Source: Clostridiales bacterium
GTDB taxonomy: Bacteria > Bacillota > Clostridia > Lachnospirales > Lachnospiraceae
DNA: 53,604 nt
NCBI GenBank assembly: GCA_020860565.1
Contig: JAJBUA010000028.1
Coordinates: 85,566 to 139,169 of the forward strand
Reading direction: 5' to 3'
Position 1 is the stretch's first letter, and each line of letters begins with the position of its first letter. This document shows positions 35,672 through 45,051 of this stretch, piece after piece. The position numbers and the translations under genes are program-made. The notes beneath the pieces are model-generated. The model was not told where the DNA came from, ran no database searches, and saw nothing but the letters and a program-made list of their open reading frames with translations.

Positions 35672-36436
35672 CTAATCATCCTCCTTGCCCAGATAAGCCT
35701 CGATTACTTCGGGATTGCTGCTGATCTCCTCCGGCGTGCCGTCTGCGATCTTTTTGCCGAAATTCAGCACGGCAATATGGTCAGAGATGGACATGACGAC
35801 ATCCATCTTATGCTCGATCAGCACCACGGTAATACCCAGATCCCGGATCTTTCCGATCCGCGAGGACAGGGTCTCCAAATCCTGCGTATTCAGGCCGGAG
35901 GCCGGCTCATCCAGCAGCAGGACCCTCGGCTTCAGAGCCAGAGCCCGCGCAATCTCCAGATTCTTCTGCATGCCATAGGAAAGGCTTCCCGCCTTTTCCT
36001 CCGCGTAATCGGCAAGGCCCATCAGATCCAGATATTCCATGACCTGTTTGCGGAATTCCCGATCCTCTCTGCGCTCCAGCGGAGTCCGGAACATGCATCG
36101 CAGCACGCCGCTTTTCCCCTTGCAGTGCATCCCGACCAGGGCGTTATCCATAACCGACATGTCCTTAAAGAGATTGATGTTCTGGAAAGTTCTCGCGATC
36201 CCCGCCTCCGCCCGCTGATAGGCTTTCAGCGCAGTCACATCCTTCCCGTCAAAGACAACCGTCCCGTCGGTCGGCTGATAAAAACCGGCAATCAGATTAA
36301 AAAAGGTCGTTTTCCCCGCGCCGTTCGGACCGATAACGGCGGTAATCTTCCCTTCCTCCGCTGCAAAATTAACACCCTCAAGGGCAACCAGTCCGTCGAA
36401 GGTTATTCCCAGATTTCTGGTCTCCAGTATCGCCAT
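35672..36436 (-). CDS. livG: Branched-chain-amino-acid-type ABC transporter ATPase G
   Basis: 254 residues. Walker A GPNGAGKTT, signature LSYGMQKNLEIARAL, Walker B LLLDEPASGL and the LivG-specific C-terminus IADGTPEEISSNPEVIEAYLG are visible. The start is ATG 36436, with GGAGGG upstream. The longer frame through the livM end (SRRALAVF...) is not translated. Confidence 0.9.
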   Translation of the reverse strand: MAILETRNLGITFDGLVALEGVNFAAEEGKITAVIGPNGAGKTTFFNLIAGFYQPTDGTVVFDGKDVTALKAYQRAEAGIARTFQNINLFKDMSVMDNALVGMHCKGKSGVLRCMFRTPLERREDREFRKQVMEYLDLMGLADYAEEKAGSLSYGMQKNLEIARALALKPRVLLLDEPASGLNTQDLETLSSRIGKIRDLGITVVLIEHKMDVVMSISDHIAVLNFGKKIADGTPEEISSNPEVIEAYLGKEDD

Positions 36437-36437
36437 C

Positions 36438-37418
36438 TCACTCGCCCTCCTCAGGTATCTGTTTTTTAACTTTTCCCATAAGGATCTGATCCAGCCACTC
36501 CAGAAAACCGCCAAGGCCCTTCGGGACAAAGATGATAATCGCCACGATCGCCGCGCCGTAGAGAACCAGACGGATATCGCCTACAAAACGCAATACCTCG
36601 GGAATAATCGTCAGGGCAAAGGCTCCGACAATACTGCCGGCAATACTGCCGATCCCCCCGACAACCATCATGGCCAGCACCGTCGTCGACTCCTGGCTGA
36701 CAAAGGATTCCGGAGAGATAAAATGCACCTCATACGCATAAAGGCAGCCGGCAATCCCTGCGAAAAACGAGGAAGCCGCAAAGGCGAGGATCTTGTAAAG
36801 CACCGTATTGACTCCCATGGCCGCCGCCGCGATCTCACTCTCCCGGATCGACAGAAGCGCCCGTCCCACGCGGGAATGAATCAGGTTACGCATCAGGACG
36901 ATCGTAATCACCAGCACGATCATCACGATGTAATAATAAGCCCGGTAGGTGCTGAAATTGATCCCGAACAGCACCGGCGCCTTGATCCCCCGGATTCCCT
37001 TTGTCCCGTTTGTCACCTCATTCCAGTTCAGAAAAACCTTGTACGCGATCTCGCCGAAAGCCAGCGTAGAGATCGCCAGATACAGCCCCTTCAATCGCAA
37101 AGCCGGCATGCCAAGCAGAATGCCGAAGAACATGGCCACCAGCCCGGAACAGGGCAGCGCGATCAGGAACGGCACCCCGAAGCGCGTCGATAAAATCGCC
37201 GCCGTATAAGCTCCGATTCCATAGTAGGCAATATGCCCCACGGAAAAAAGTCCCGTACAGCCGGTCAGCAGATTCAGGCTCAGGGTGCAGACAGCAAAAA
37301 TTCCTCCCAGATTCAGGATATGGAGCCAATAGTTATTGGACACAACCAGCGGCAGGCAGAAGGTGATCACCAGAATGATCCATAATCTTGTTTTTTCGTA
37401 TATTTTCCCTATCGACAT
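36438..37418 (-). CDS. livM: Branched-chain-amino-acid-type ABC permease M
   Basis: 326 residues, about nine to ten membrane segments. LivM motifs are GLFSVGHIAYYGIGAYTAA and the EAA-like IRESEIAAAAMGVN loop, followed by ALTIIPEVLRF. Partner of LivH in the membrane channel. Confidence 0.9.
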   Translation of the reverse strand: MSIGKIYEKTRLWIILVITFCLPLVVSNNYWLHILNLGGIFAVCTLSLNLLTGCTGLFSVGHIAYYGIGAYTAAILSTRFGVPFLIALPCSGLVAMFFGILLGMPALRLKGLYLAISTLAFGEIAYKVFLNWNEVTNGTKGIRGIKAPVLFGINFSTYRAYYYIVMIVLVITIVLMRNLIHSRVGRALLSIRESEIAAAAMGVNTVLYKILAFAASSFFAGIAGCLYAYEVHFISPESFVSQESTTVLAMMVVGGIGSIAGSIVGAFALTIIPEVLRFVGDIRLVLYGAAIVAIIIFVPKGLGGFLEWLDQILMGKVKKQIPEEGE

Positions 37419-37419
37419 A

Positions 37420-38295
37420 TCACACCTTTTCTACGCCTTTCTTTCTGCTCATAATACCGGACTGTTTCAAAATCAGGACCAGGAACAGGACAATGTACGC
37501 AATAACCGACTGATACGCAGAGGAACCCAGCGCAACCGCCAGACACTCCGCGATTCCCAGGATAATGCCGCCTACCATGGCGCCGCTGGCGTAATCCAGA
37601 CCGCCCAGCACGGCCGACGCGTATCCCTTGGTCCCGATTACCGAGCCGAGGTTGGAGTTAAACAGATATACCGGCGCCAGCAGCATCCCGCCGATCGCCC
37701 CGATCGCGGAAGCCATGACAAAGGTATTGGTCAGAGAACGTCTGACATTAATGCCCATCAGCCGGGCCGCTTCCTTATCCTGAGCCGTGGCGCGCATGGA
37801 CTTTCCGACCCGCGTATGCCGTAAAAACAGGTTCAGCAGGATCACCAGGCCAAAACCGAATGCGGTATTCCACAGGTTCTGCGGCACCACGATCAGTCCG
37901 CCGATCTCGATCGGCTTGTCACCAAAAATGGAGGGAAACGCAAAAGAGTCCGCTCCGAAAATTACCCGCAGAAGGTTTCTCACACAGATACTTACACCGA
38001 TGGTAGCGATCAGCCGGCTTGTGCCCTTGGCATTTTCCAGCGGACGAAAGGAAAGCAGCTCAATCAGATATCCCACCGCCATACTTACGATCATCGCCAC
38101 CGGCATGGCCAGCCAGACCGGCAGTCCCAGCTCACTGTGAAGCTCCAGCATCGAAAACGCGCCGATCGCGCACACCTCACCCTGGGCGAAATTCAGCACG
38201 CCCCATGCCTGATAAATCAATACATATCCCAGGGCCACCAGCCCGTAAATACTTCCCAGGGATACTCCCTGAATCAGCTGCTGTATCAGCTGCAT
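37420..38295 (-). CDS. livH: Branched-chain-amino-acid-type ABC permease H
   Basis: 291 residues, about eight membrane segments. QGVSLGSIYGLVALGYVLIY, GVLNFAQGEVCAIGAF and ATAQDKEAARLMGINVRRS (EAA loop) are typical of LivH. Start at ATG 38295 with GGAG 7 bases upstream; an ATG two codons earlier overlaps the ribosome binding site. Confidence 0.9.
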   Translation of the reverse strand: MQLIQQLIQGVSLGSIYGLVALGYVLIYQAWGVLNFAQGEVCAIGAFSMLELHSELGLPVWLAMPVAMIVSMAVGYLIELLSFRPLENAKGTSRLIATIGVSICVRNLLRVIFGADSFAFPSIFGDKPIEIGGLIVVPQNLWNTAFGFGLVILLNLFLRHTRVGKSMRATAQDKEAARLMGINVRRSLTNTFVMASAIGAIGGMLLAPVYLFNSNLGSVIGTKGYASAVLGGLDYASGAMVGGIILGIAECLAVALGSSAYQSVIAYIVLFLVLILKQSGIMSRKKGVEKV

Positions 38296-38322
38296 AAGCA
38301 TTCTCCTTTCTCTCTGACTTAA

Positions 38323-38353
38323 GACAGCCCGTATCCTGTCAATACGGGCTGTC
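38323..38353 (-). terminator. Hairpin between livJ and livH
   Basis: 12-bp stem GACAGCCCGTAT/ATACGGGCTGTC with a seven-base loop and only a weak T tail. In the gap between the binding-protein gene and the permeases, it probably trims or stabilises mRNA so that binding protein exceeds transporter. Confidence 0.65.
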
Positions 38354-38395
38354 AGTCTGATCGTCACTTCCTGATGTCTCTCCTGCTGTTACCTG

Positions 38396-39622
38396 TTATT
38401 TCACCAGTTCGTAGCTGCCGCCCTCAGCCAGACGGATAATCAGGATGTCGCGGTTTGCATCACCATTCTCATCCATCGTGATGGTTCCGGTTGCTAACGG
38501 CATATCCTTCACCGACTTGATACCGGCCATAATGTCGTCCGGATCCAGTTCCGCGCCCGCGGCCTTCAGACCCTCCGCCATAACCATCATGGAATCATAA
38601 GCCATCGCGGCATTGGAGTCCGGAGTTAATCCATACTCTGCCTCATAAGCCTCGATAAACGCAGCTGCCGTCTCGGAAGCCTTTTCCTTATCCGGGAAGA
38701 AAGTCTGAGTATTCAGGATTCCCACTGCCGCATCCTGAGCCAGCTCATAAAGCTTCGCATTGGTCAGTCCGCCGCCGCCCATCAGGTCTACATCCATGCC
38801 AAGCTGCTGCACCTGGAGTGCGATTGTCGCAGCCGGTGAATACATGGTCCACATGATAATCGCCTGCGGATCCAGATCCTTAATCTTAAGAAGCTGTGCG
38901 CTCATATCTGTCGCGGAAGGATCAAAAGCCTCGATGGCGATCGGCTCTACGCCGGCCTCCTTCATTACTTCCTCAGCTACTTCCATGCCGCCTGCACCGT
39001 AATCATCATTCTGATACATGATCGCAATTCTGGTGTAGCCCAGATCCTCAAGCGCATATTCCGTGATTGCTCTTGCCATCATCGTATCCGAAGCCTGCAG
39101 ACGCGCGATATAATCATAAGAAGGATCGGTAATCGAGATACCGGAAGAGTTCGGTGTGATTAACGGTACCTGATAAGTTTCCGTTACGTCCATCATGGCA
39201 AGCGTACAGGAACTGTTGACCGTACCGATTACTCCGACCACCTGGTCACTGGAAACCAGCTTGTTGATGGCAGATACTGCCGTCTTCGGATCCTGCTGAT
39301 CATCCTCCTCAATCAGCTCAATGGTCATTCCGTTGACACCGCCGGCCTCATTAATCTGCTTGGCCGCCAGACGAATGCCTTTAATATTGGTATCGCCAAC
39401 CATCGCGGAAGATCCGGAAATCGGAGCCACAACGCCGATCTTGATCGTTCCCCCTGCAGCAGCCTCAGTCTCTGCTTCTGCAGCTTCCGTCTCTGCCGCA
39501 GCCGCTTCCGTCTTTTCCTCGGCGGCAGCCGTCGTAGCGGTAGATGAACTTCCTCCGCATCCGGTCAGAATGCCCTGTGCCATGACAGTAGCCAACAATA
39601 CACCCAGCACTTTCCTTTTCAT
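38396..39622 (-). CDS. livJ: HAAT/Liv-type substrate-binding lipoprotein
   Basis: 408 residues. Lipobox ILTGC in the first 23 residues, then a repetitive Ala/Glu/Thr linker (about 25-55), then a type I periplasmic-binding fold (IKIGVVAPISGSSAMVGDTN; IELIEEDDQQDPKTAVSAINKL). Natural ligands of the family include Leu/Ile/Val, urea, amides and other small compounds, so the ligand is open; the downstream genes point to a carbamoyl or pyrimidine-related compound. ATG 39622 has AGGAG 8 bases upstream. Confidence 0.88.
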   Translation of the reverse strand: MKRKVLGVLLATVMAQGILTGCGGSSSTATTAAAEEKTEAAAAETEAAEAETEAAAGGTIKIGVVAPISGSSAMVGDTNIKGIRLAAKQINEAGGVNGMTIELIEEDDQQDPKTAVSAINKLVSSDQVVGVIGTVNSSCTLAMMDVTETYQVPLITPNSSGISITDPSYDYIARLQASDTMMARAITEYALEDLGYTRIAIMYQNDDYGAGGMEVAEEVMKEAGVEPIAIEAFDPSATDMSAQLLKIKDLDPQAIIMWTMYSPAATIALQVQQLGMDVDLMGGGGLTNAKLYELAQDAAVGILNTQTFFPDKEKASETAAAFIEAYEAEYGLTPDSNAAMAYDSMMVMAEGLKAAGAELDPDDIMAGIKSVKDMPLATGTITMDENGDANRDILIIRLAEGGSYELVK

Positions 39623-39653
39623 AATCATCTCTCCTTTTGTTAGTTTTTTGTTC

Positions 39654-39692
39654 AAAAAAAATGTATCTACGCAAAAAGGTTGCGTACATACA
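39654..39692 (-). terminator. Hairpin plus T8 in the livJ leader (attenuator or pucR terminator)
   Basis: Stem TACGCAA/TTGCGTA (outer TGTA/TACA) with loop CCTTT, followed on the minus strand by eight T. It ends only about 32 bases before the livJ start, downstream of a -10-like TATAAT at 39745-39740. It may stop pucR read-through or act as an attenuator of the liv operon. Confidence 0.65.
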
Positions 39693-39819
39693 TCCTTGTA
39701 AATGAACATGAACAGCAGCAACTATTCAATTTCATTGTTATTATACCTTTCAACGGAAGTGGATTCTATGTTTAAAATAACAATTTTTTCTCCAAAATCT
39801 TGTCCGATTCGACAACTCT

Positions 39820-40995
39820 TTAAATATTCTGCAGTTTCATCGCCAGTATCGCCAGATAAACCTTAAAACTGTCCGTTGGATTTCTCAGATCCAGCCTGGT
39901 TAACTCCTGAAACCGGCGGAGCCGGTATTTGATCGTATTCTTATGTGTAAACATTTTTGCGGCCACCTCATCGACAGAGCCGCCGCACTCATACCACATG
40001 GAAACCGCACTCAGGATTTCCCGGTTTTTTACCCCGGACAAAAGAGAGACAAATATTTTTCCGTCTGTCTTGGAGAGCATATCCTCCAGCGCACAGAATT
40101 CCTGCATTTCCTGATACGAATATACGGACCGTCCGGCAAACAGAAGCTCTCCTATCCGTAATGACCGGGAGGACAGCAGATACGTGTCCCGGATCCCCGC
40201 CATCCCTTTCCGCGCCGGTCCCATACTGCAGGCCAGCAGGTCCGACTCCATTTTCCAGAGATTTTTCAGATAGCTTTCATTGATTATGCTGTTCAGAGCT
40301 TCTTCCAGCGGCTCTTTCTCCGAAGCTTCCGCCAGAATGATAAATCCCCGGTCCATCCGCATCTGAAAGCACCGATTCACAACGTCTCTTCTCCGAATAC
40401 GTTCTTCCAGACTGCGGCTCCAGAAGCCCAGCTTCTTATCATCCCGATAAGAAGAGGATTTATCCTTACGGAACGCAATCGTAATTGCCGCGAAATAATC
40501 TCTTTTTACCTCCAGTCCGAGCAGGCGGCCTTTCTCAGACATGCTGAATTCATCGCTGTAATTCTCATAGATAATATCCCTGACATATTTTTCCAGAATC
40601 TCGGTTTCCCCTTTTTCCTCCAGAATCTGGTTCATCACCGCAACAATAATATCAATATAAGTCATCTCATAGGGGATCTGCAGCAGCGGAAGACCATGCT
40701 GGTCCGCTTTCTCCCTGACACGCTCCGAAATGCTTTTCACATACTGCCCTGTCTTCACCGCCACACAGCAGCAGGTATCCGACAGGGAATCAATCAGTTC
40801 ACACTGTCCCTCTTCGCTCTGGCGCACAGAATAAAAACTGGTAATCAGGAAATCATTGCCCTTCAGCCATTGCCGGATATCCGGCACCTCCATCACCGTC
40901 ACATGCTCCACCTGATTTTCCAGTCCTTCTGTTCCCGCAACAACTGTAATCCCCGCCAAAGCAGGAAGCTTTAATAAGTCCCTCACGCTTACCAT
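39820..40995 (-). CDS. PucR family transcriptional regulator
   Basis: 391 residues. The N-terminal PucR domain (about 1-120: VSVRDLLKLPALAGITVVAG) is followed by a GGDEF-like middle region and a C-terminal HTH_30 (KMFTHKNTIKYRLRRFQEL, about 350-368). Founding members control purine and allantoin catabolism. It lies upstream of the liv-hydrolase-pyrC unit on the same strand, about 200 bases from livJ, and is the likely regulator of that unit. The 40996-41242 gap to the divergent PucR-like gene is AT-rich and holds the promoters. Confidence 0.85.
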   Translation of the reverse strand: MVSVRDLLKLPALAGITVVAGTEGLENQVEHVTVMEVPDIRQWLKGNDFLITSFYSVRQSEEGQCELIDSLSDTCCCVAVKTGQYVKSISERVREKADQHGLPLLQIPYEMTYIDIIVAVMNQILEEKGETEILEKYVRDIIYENYSDEFSMSEKGRLLGLEVKRDYFAAITIAFRKDKSSSYRDDKKLGFWSRSLEERIRRRDVVNRCFQMRMDRGFIILAEASEKEPLEEALNSIINESYLKNLWKMESDLLACSMGPARKGMAGIRDTYLLSSRSLRIGELLFAGRSVYSYQEMQEFCALEDMLSKTDGKIFVSLLSGVKNREILSAVSMWYECGGSVDEVAAKMFTHKNTIKYRLRRFQELTRLDLRNPTDSFKVYLAILAMKLQNI

Positions 40996-41242
40996 AACGT
41001 TCTCCCCGGGCGTCCGGATGACGATTGCTGTCTATCAACCTGAAAACGCCTCTTAATCTTGTATCTTTTATCAATATCCCCCAAAATATTTTAACACATC
41101 AAACAATTTTTAATAATTTTCTCTCAATCTATTGACTTTTTTCACTACGTGAATTATTATATAACTTTCTTAAGTTTATTGCAAACAGTTTCATTCACGG
41201 TCTTATGCCGTACTATACTTATCATCAATCAGGAGGAACCCT

Positions 41243-42058
41243 ATGAACCAGAACAGCATCAACCTTTCCTTAGCTGCCTATTTTAACGATATTGTCCTCT
41301 ATTTTTATGAGGATACGTCTCTGGTGGAATCAATGGGACTGGAATTCGGTTTTGATATTAATAAAGATATCTTTCTTGCCATGTCTTTCCTGTATCCTTC
41401 CGATACGGTGGTAGAATATGACGCAAAAAAACAGCTTCAGGATATCCTGGCTCCTACGGTACAGTGCGGACCCATCAACCGTACGATCAATTCTCAGCAG
41501 TTTTTACTCGCTGATAAGGGCGTATCTCTCTTTCTGATCGGCCCCAACAAATCTGAACTGATCGACGACAGCAAGATCCTGACCGAACAGGCGCTTGAGC
41601 TGATTCACACAAATCTTCCCAACGCCAGAATCCGTATCGGCATCGGAACGCCCGAAACCGGACTTGCCGGCATCGTCACCTCGTTCCGCCATGCCATTCA
41701 GGCCGTAACAACCGGTGAGAAGTTTAAGAACAAACGCGAAGTCCTCGACTACATCAGCATGGAAATCTACAGCGCGATCAACGCCATGGTTATTGCCTAC
41801 GGGGAAAACCTCATCGGTACCATCATCAAGCAGCTTACCGACGAGGAACAGCTGATCCTCGGCAAATATTATAAATGCAAGGAAAATGTGGCGGACACCG
41901 CAAAGGGACTGTCTCTCAGCGAAGATGAAGTCCTCCGCTGCTTTGAGCAGATTAAGAACCGGATCGGACTGGATGTCAACGATACAGAAGATAACTTCAA
42001 GCTGAACTTCATCATGATCGCCAAACGCGTACTGGAAAAAGAAAAAAAGAAACGTTAA
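41243..42058 (+). CDS. PucR/CdaR-like regulator, short form
   Basis: 271 residues. The middle region NARIRIGIGTPETGLAGIV then SFRHAIQAV resembles the GGDEF-like domain of PucR/CdaR proteins, and the C-terminus LSLSEDEVLRCFEQIKNRIG resembles HTH_30 with weakened recognition residues. The N-terminal sensory domain is absent. It is divergent from the PucR gene. A TATACT at 41214-41219 and GGAGG before ATG support expression. Role unknown; it may be a truncated paralogue modulating PucR. Confidence 0.65.
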   Translation: MNQNSINLSLAAYFNDIVLYFYEDTSLVESMGLEFGFDINKDIFLAMSFLYPSDTVVEYDAKKQLQDILAPTVQCGPINRTINSQQFLLADKGVSLFLIGPNKSELIDDSKILTEQALELIHTNLPNARIRIGIGTPETGLAGIVTSFRHAIQAVTTGEKFKNKREVLDYISMEIYSAINAMVIAYGENLIGTIIKQLTDEEQLILGKYYKCKENVADTAKGLSLSEDEVLRCFEQIKNRIGLDVNDTEDNFKLNFIMIAKRVLEKEKKKR

Positions 42059-42063
42059 ATCAC

Positions 42064-42107
42064 AAAAGGAGGTCTTCCTGAATCCATTTTCGGAAAACCT
42101 CCTTTTT
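42064..42107. terminator. Bidirectional terminator
   Basis: Stem AAAAGGAGGT/ACCTCCTTTT with a further TTCC/GGAA pair, a 13-base loop and a T-run on the plus strand. It lies between the convergent PucR-like gene and galT and serves both. Confidence 0.85.
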
Positions 42108-42118
42108 CTGACGGTTCA

Positions 42119-43717
42119 TCATAGACATACCGTCTCGACAAACCTCCGAAACGCCGCCATCCCGCTCCTGCTGTTCCATTGAAACACTCCCGCGTCGCTT
42201 AAAACCTGTTCAAAGACCCTGCCAACTTCCTCCTGAAGGATCCTTTCGGCAGTCTCTTCACGGAAATCCATCCTCCGACCCAGGACCTCCTCCGCCCACT
42301 CTGCATGTGCCGCCGTGCGGGGATTTTCCCGCATATCTTTCCCTTCCAGCATATATCTCCGCAGAATATCCAGTTCCTGCTCCAGTCTCGATGGCAGGAT
42401 CGCGAGGCCCATGACCTCGATCAGACCGATATTTTCTTTTTTGATATGATGAAGCGAGGGATTGGGATGGAAGATGCCAAGAGGGCGCTCCTCCGTCGTA
42501 CGGTTATTTCTCAGCACGAGATCGCAGGTATACACTCCATCCTTTTTCCGCACGATCGGCGTGATCGTATTGTGAGGTGTCCCTGCTGTCTCCGCCAGGA
42601 TGTCCACGCTCTCGTCGCTGTATCTTTGCCACTTTGCGAGGACTCGCGCGCACGCCGCCGATAACTCTGCCCGGTCGGCACAGGACAAACGGAGCACCGA
42701 CAGATACCATTTGACAATCCCTGCCTCAACCTTCGGAAAATCCTCCATTGTAAAACTCTGCGCCAGCGGCGCATTTTCAATCGGGAACGTATATCTGCCG
42801 CCCTGAAAATGCTCATGGCTTAGGATCGACCCTCCCACAATCGGCAGATCCGCATTGGAACCGAAGAAATACTGCGGGAACAGATCTACCGCGTCAAGCA
42901 GTTTCTCAAACACTGCGGCGTCGATCACCATCGGCGTATGCGCTTCATTGAACAGAATACAATGTTCATTGAAGTAGCCGTAAGGCGAGTATTGCAGCTG
43001 CCAGCGCTCTCCCTGAATCTCTGCAGGAATGGGGCGCAGGTTATACCGGGACGGATGATTTTTATTTCCGGCAAAACCCGCATTTTCCGGACAAAGCTGG
43101 CATTTGGGATAACGAACGCTCGCAGCCGCTCCCATTACGGCGATATCCCGCGGATCCTTCTCCGGCTTGGAGAGATTAATCGTGATGTCCAGAGTCCCGC
43201 ACATGGCCGGATACTTCCATTTCCTGTCTCTGGCGATTCTGCCTGCCCTTACATAATTGAGCTTTTTGCAAAAATCATAATACCAGTCGGTCGCTTTCCG
43301 GGGGCTCTCCGTATAATACTCGCGAAAGCGGCGGATCACTTCCCGCGGAAATGGCGTGAGAATCCCCATCAGCTTTGTCTCGAAGATTTCTTTTGACGCT
43401 GTGGTATCCTCAATCACATTGTTTTCACATGCATAGGAAACCAGTTCCTCCAGAATCTCATCGATAGTCTTTACAGTTGCTTCCGATTTGTCTGCTGGTT
43501 TTTTCTGCGACCCACCCAGATTCTCAGCCAGGCCTGCCGGATCCATCGCCGCTTCCTCTTCCGGCCACTCTTCCACATGCAGCGCTTCCATCAGGCCATT
43601 TCTTACTACAATGCGGTCTTCTGCTTCGATCAGTCCCGCTCTCTGTGCATAAGTAATCAAATCTTGTATTGTTTTCTGTATCATATAGGTATGTTCCATT
43701 CTTTCTGCCAATATCAT
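42119..43717 (-). CDS. galT: UDP-glucose-hexose-1-phosphate uridylyltransferase (class II)
   Basis: Up to 532 residues, of the Firmicutes class II family. The catalytic motif region is GGSILSHEHFQGGRYTF (HxHxQ variant His-Glu-His-Phe-Gln). QLCPENAGFAGNKNHPSR is family-typical. Converts galactose-1-P to UDP-galactose in the Leloir route. Start is uncertain: the family usually begins near MIQKTIQDLI (ATG 43684), with alternatives at 43699 and 43717; none has a strong ribosome binding site. Last gene of the alpha-galactoside operon, 50 bases after galK. Confidence 0.92.
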   Translation of the reverse strand: MILAERMEHTYMIQKTIQDLITYAQRAGLIEAEDRIVVRNGLMEALHVEEWPEEEAAMDPAGLAENLGGSQKKPADKSEATVKTIDEILEELVSYACENNVIEDTTASKEIFETKLMGILTPFPREVIRRFREYYTESPRKATDWYYDFCKKLNYVRAGRIARDRKWKYPAMCGTLDITINLSKPEKDPRDIAVMGAAASVRYPKCQLCPENAGFAGNKNHPSRYNLRPIPAEIQGERWQLQYSPYGYFNEHCILFNEAHTPMVIDAAVFEKLLDAVDLFPQYFFGSNADLPIVGGSILSHEHFQGGRYTFPIENAPLAQSFTMEDFPKVEAGIVKWYLSVLRLSCADRAELSAACARVLAKWQRYSDESVDILAETAGTPHNTITPIVRKKDGVYTCDLVLRNNRTTEERPLGIFHPNPSLHHIKKENIGLIEVMGLAILPSRLEQELDILRRYMLEGKDMRENPRTAAHAEWAEEVLGRRMDFREETAERILQEEVGRVFEQVLSDAGVFQWNSRSGMAAFRRFVETVCL

Positions 43718-43767
43718 TCCGCTGCAAATATCTGACCCATGACTGTTCTCATGTCATGGCATAATCA

Positions 43768-45051
43768 TCAGGATAATTTTACACCGCCCACGCCGCGAAT
43801 CCTCAATACACAGCAGGCTCCCTCTCCGAAGAGCCGCTCCATCTCCCGCACGTAATATTCCACCTGCTTCATCGGCACAAAGGCCTGAATCGTACCCGCG
43901 AAACCACCTCCATGCACCCGCACCGCATAATCACCATGTAATACATGCCTGCTTACGGCCAGCGCCAGCGGGATATTCTGCTGAGTCGGGTTCTTCGCCG
44001 AATAAAGATTTTGCAGCAGGTTCGCAGACGAATCTGCCGACGCCCTGACAAGATTCAGGAAGCGTTCCATATCCCGCTCGGCTAACGCCGCCGATTCCTG
44101 TTCTGCCCGGCGGTTTTCATCAAAAAAGTGCATCGCCCGTAAAATCGCCCGGTCCGAACAGCTTTTTCGTACCCATTCCAGCCGGCTGTAAAAGGTTCCC
44201 TCATCCACTTCCCGCAGGAAATCACAGCCAAACAGTTTTGCTACCGCTCTCATTTCCTCGGTAATCTGCGTATAATCATCGGTCAGGTCGCTGTGGCTGC
44301 CTTTGGTATCCGTAACACAGATCGCGCAGCCAAATTTTTCAAAACAAGGTTCCTGTGCCGTGATCCGCGGATTTTCCGTATCTGCAAAGTCCATAAAGAC
44401 AAGTCCGCCTACGCTGCTGGCCGCCTGATCCATCAGGCCGCTCTTTTTCCCATAATACGCATTTTCCGCATACTGCCCGATCTTCGCCAGTTCCACGGCA
44501 CTGACGGCGTTATCGTTATATCCCTCATTCAAAATCGTGCCGATCAGAATTTCAAACGCCGCAGAAGATGACAGTCCGCTTCCCCCGGGGACATCAGACG
44601 TAACATAGGCGTCAAATCCGCCTGTCGAATACCCTCTTTCCGCAAGTCCCGCGGCAATTCCACGGATCAAAGCCGCGGACGTTCCCATTTCCGCGTCCCG
44701 CACGGACAGATCGGCCAGGCTGACCGTTTCCATCGGATATCCCTCAGAATGTAAGCGGATCACCGGCTCTTCATGAAAATGCACAACTCCCACAGCATCC
44801 AGCTGTACAGCCGCAGCCAGCACACAGCCGTGCTGGTGATCGGTGTGATTCCCACCGATCTCTGTTCTCCCCGGCGCTGAAAATACGACGACCGATGAGC
44901 CTGCATGTTCAGGAAACAGCTGTTGAAACTTCTCTGCAGCCGCCCTGAGCCTGTCCCTCTGGCTCTGTACCGCAGTGTCTCCATAAAGACTTTTCAGCTT
45001 TTCATCATAAATGCCTTTATCCAGGTTTTCCTTATATTCCGATATCTTCAT
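43768..45051 (-). CDS. galK: Galactokinase
   Basis: 427 residues. The GHMP kinase signature PGRTEIGGNHTDHQHG (about 60-75), the ATP loop PGGSGLSSSAAFEI and the C-terminal VHGGGFAGTIQAFVP are clear. Phosphorylates galactose released by the alpha-galactosidase. ATG 45051 shares its A with the upstream stop (TGATG), giving coupled translation. Confidence 0.95.
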   Translation of the reverse strand: MKISEYKENLDKGIYDEKLKSLYGDTAVQSQRDRLRAAAEKFQQLFPEHAGSSVVVFSAPGRTEIGGNHTDHQHGCVLAAAVQLDAVGVVHFHEEPVIRLHSEGYPMETVSLADLSVRDAEMGTSAALIRGIAAGLAERGYSTGGFDAYVTSDVPGGSGLSSSAAFEILIGTILNEGYNDNAVSAVELAKIGQYAENAYYGKKSGLMDQAASSVGGLVFMDFADTENPRITAQEPCFEKFGCAICVTDTKGSHSDLTDDYTQITEEMRAVAKLFGCDFLREVDEGTFYSRLEWVRKSCSDRAILRAMHFFDENRRAEQESAALAERDMERFLNLVRASADSSANLLQNLYSAKNPTQQNIPLALAVSRHVLHGDYAVRVHGGGFAGTIQAFVPMKQVEYYVREMERLFGEGACCVLRIRGVGGVKLS

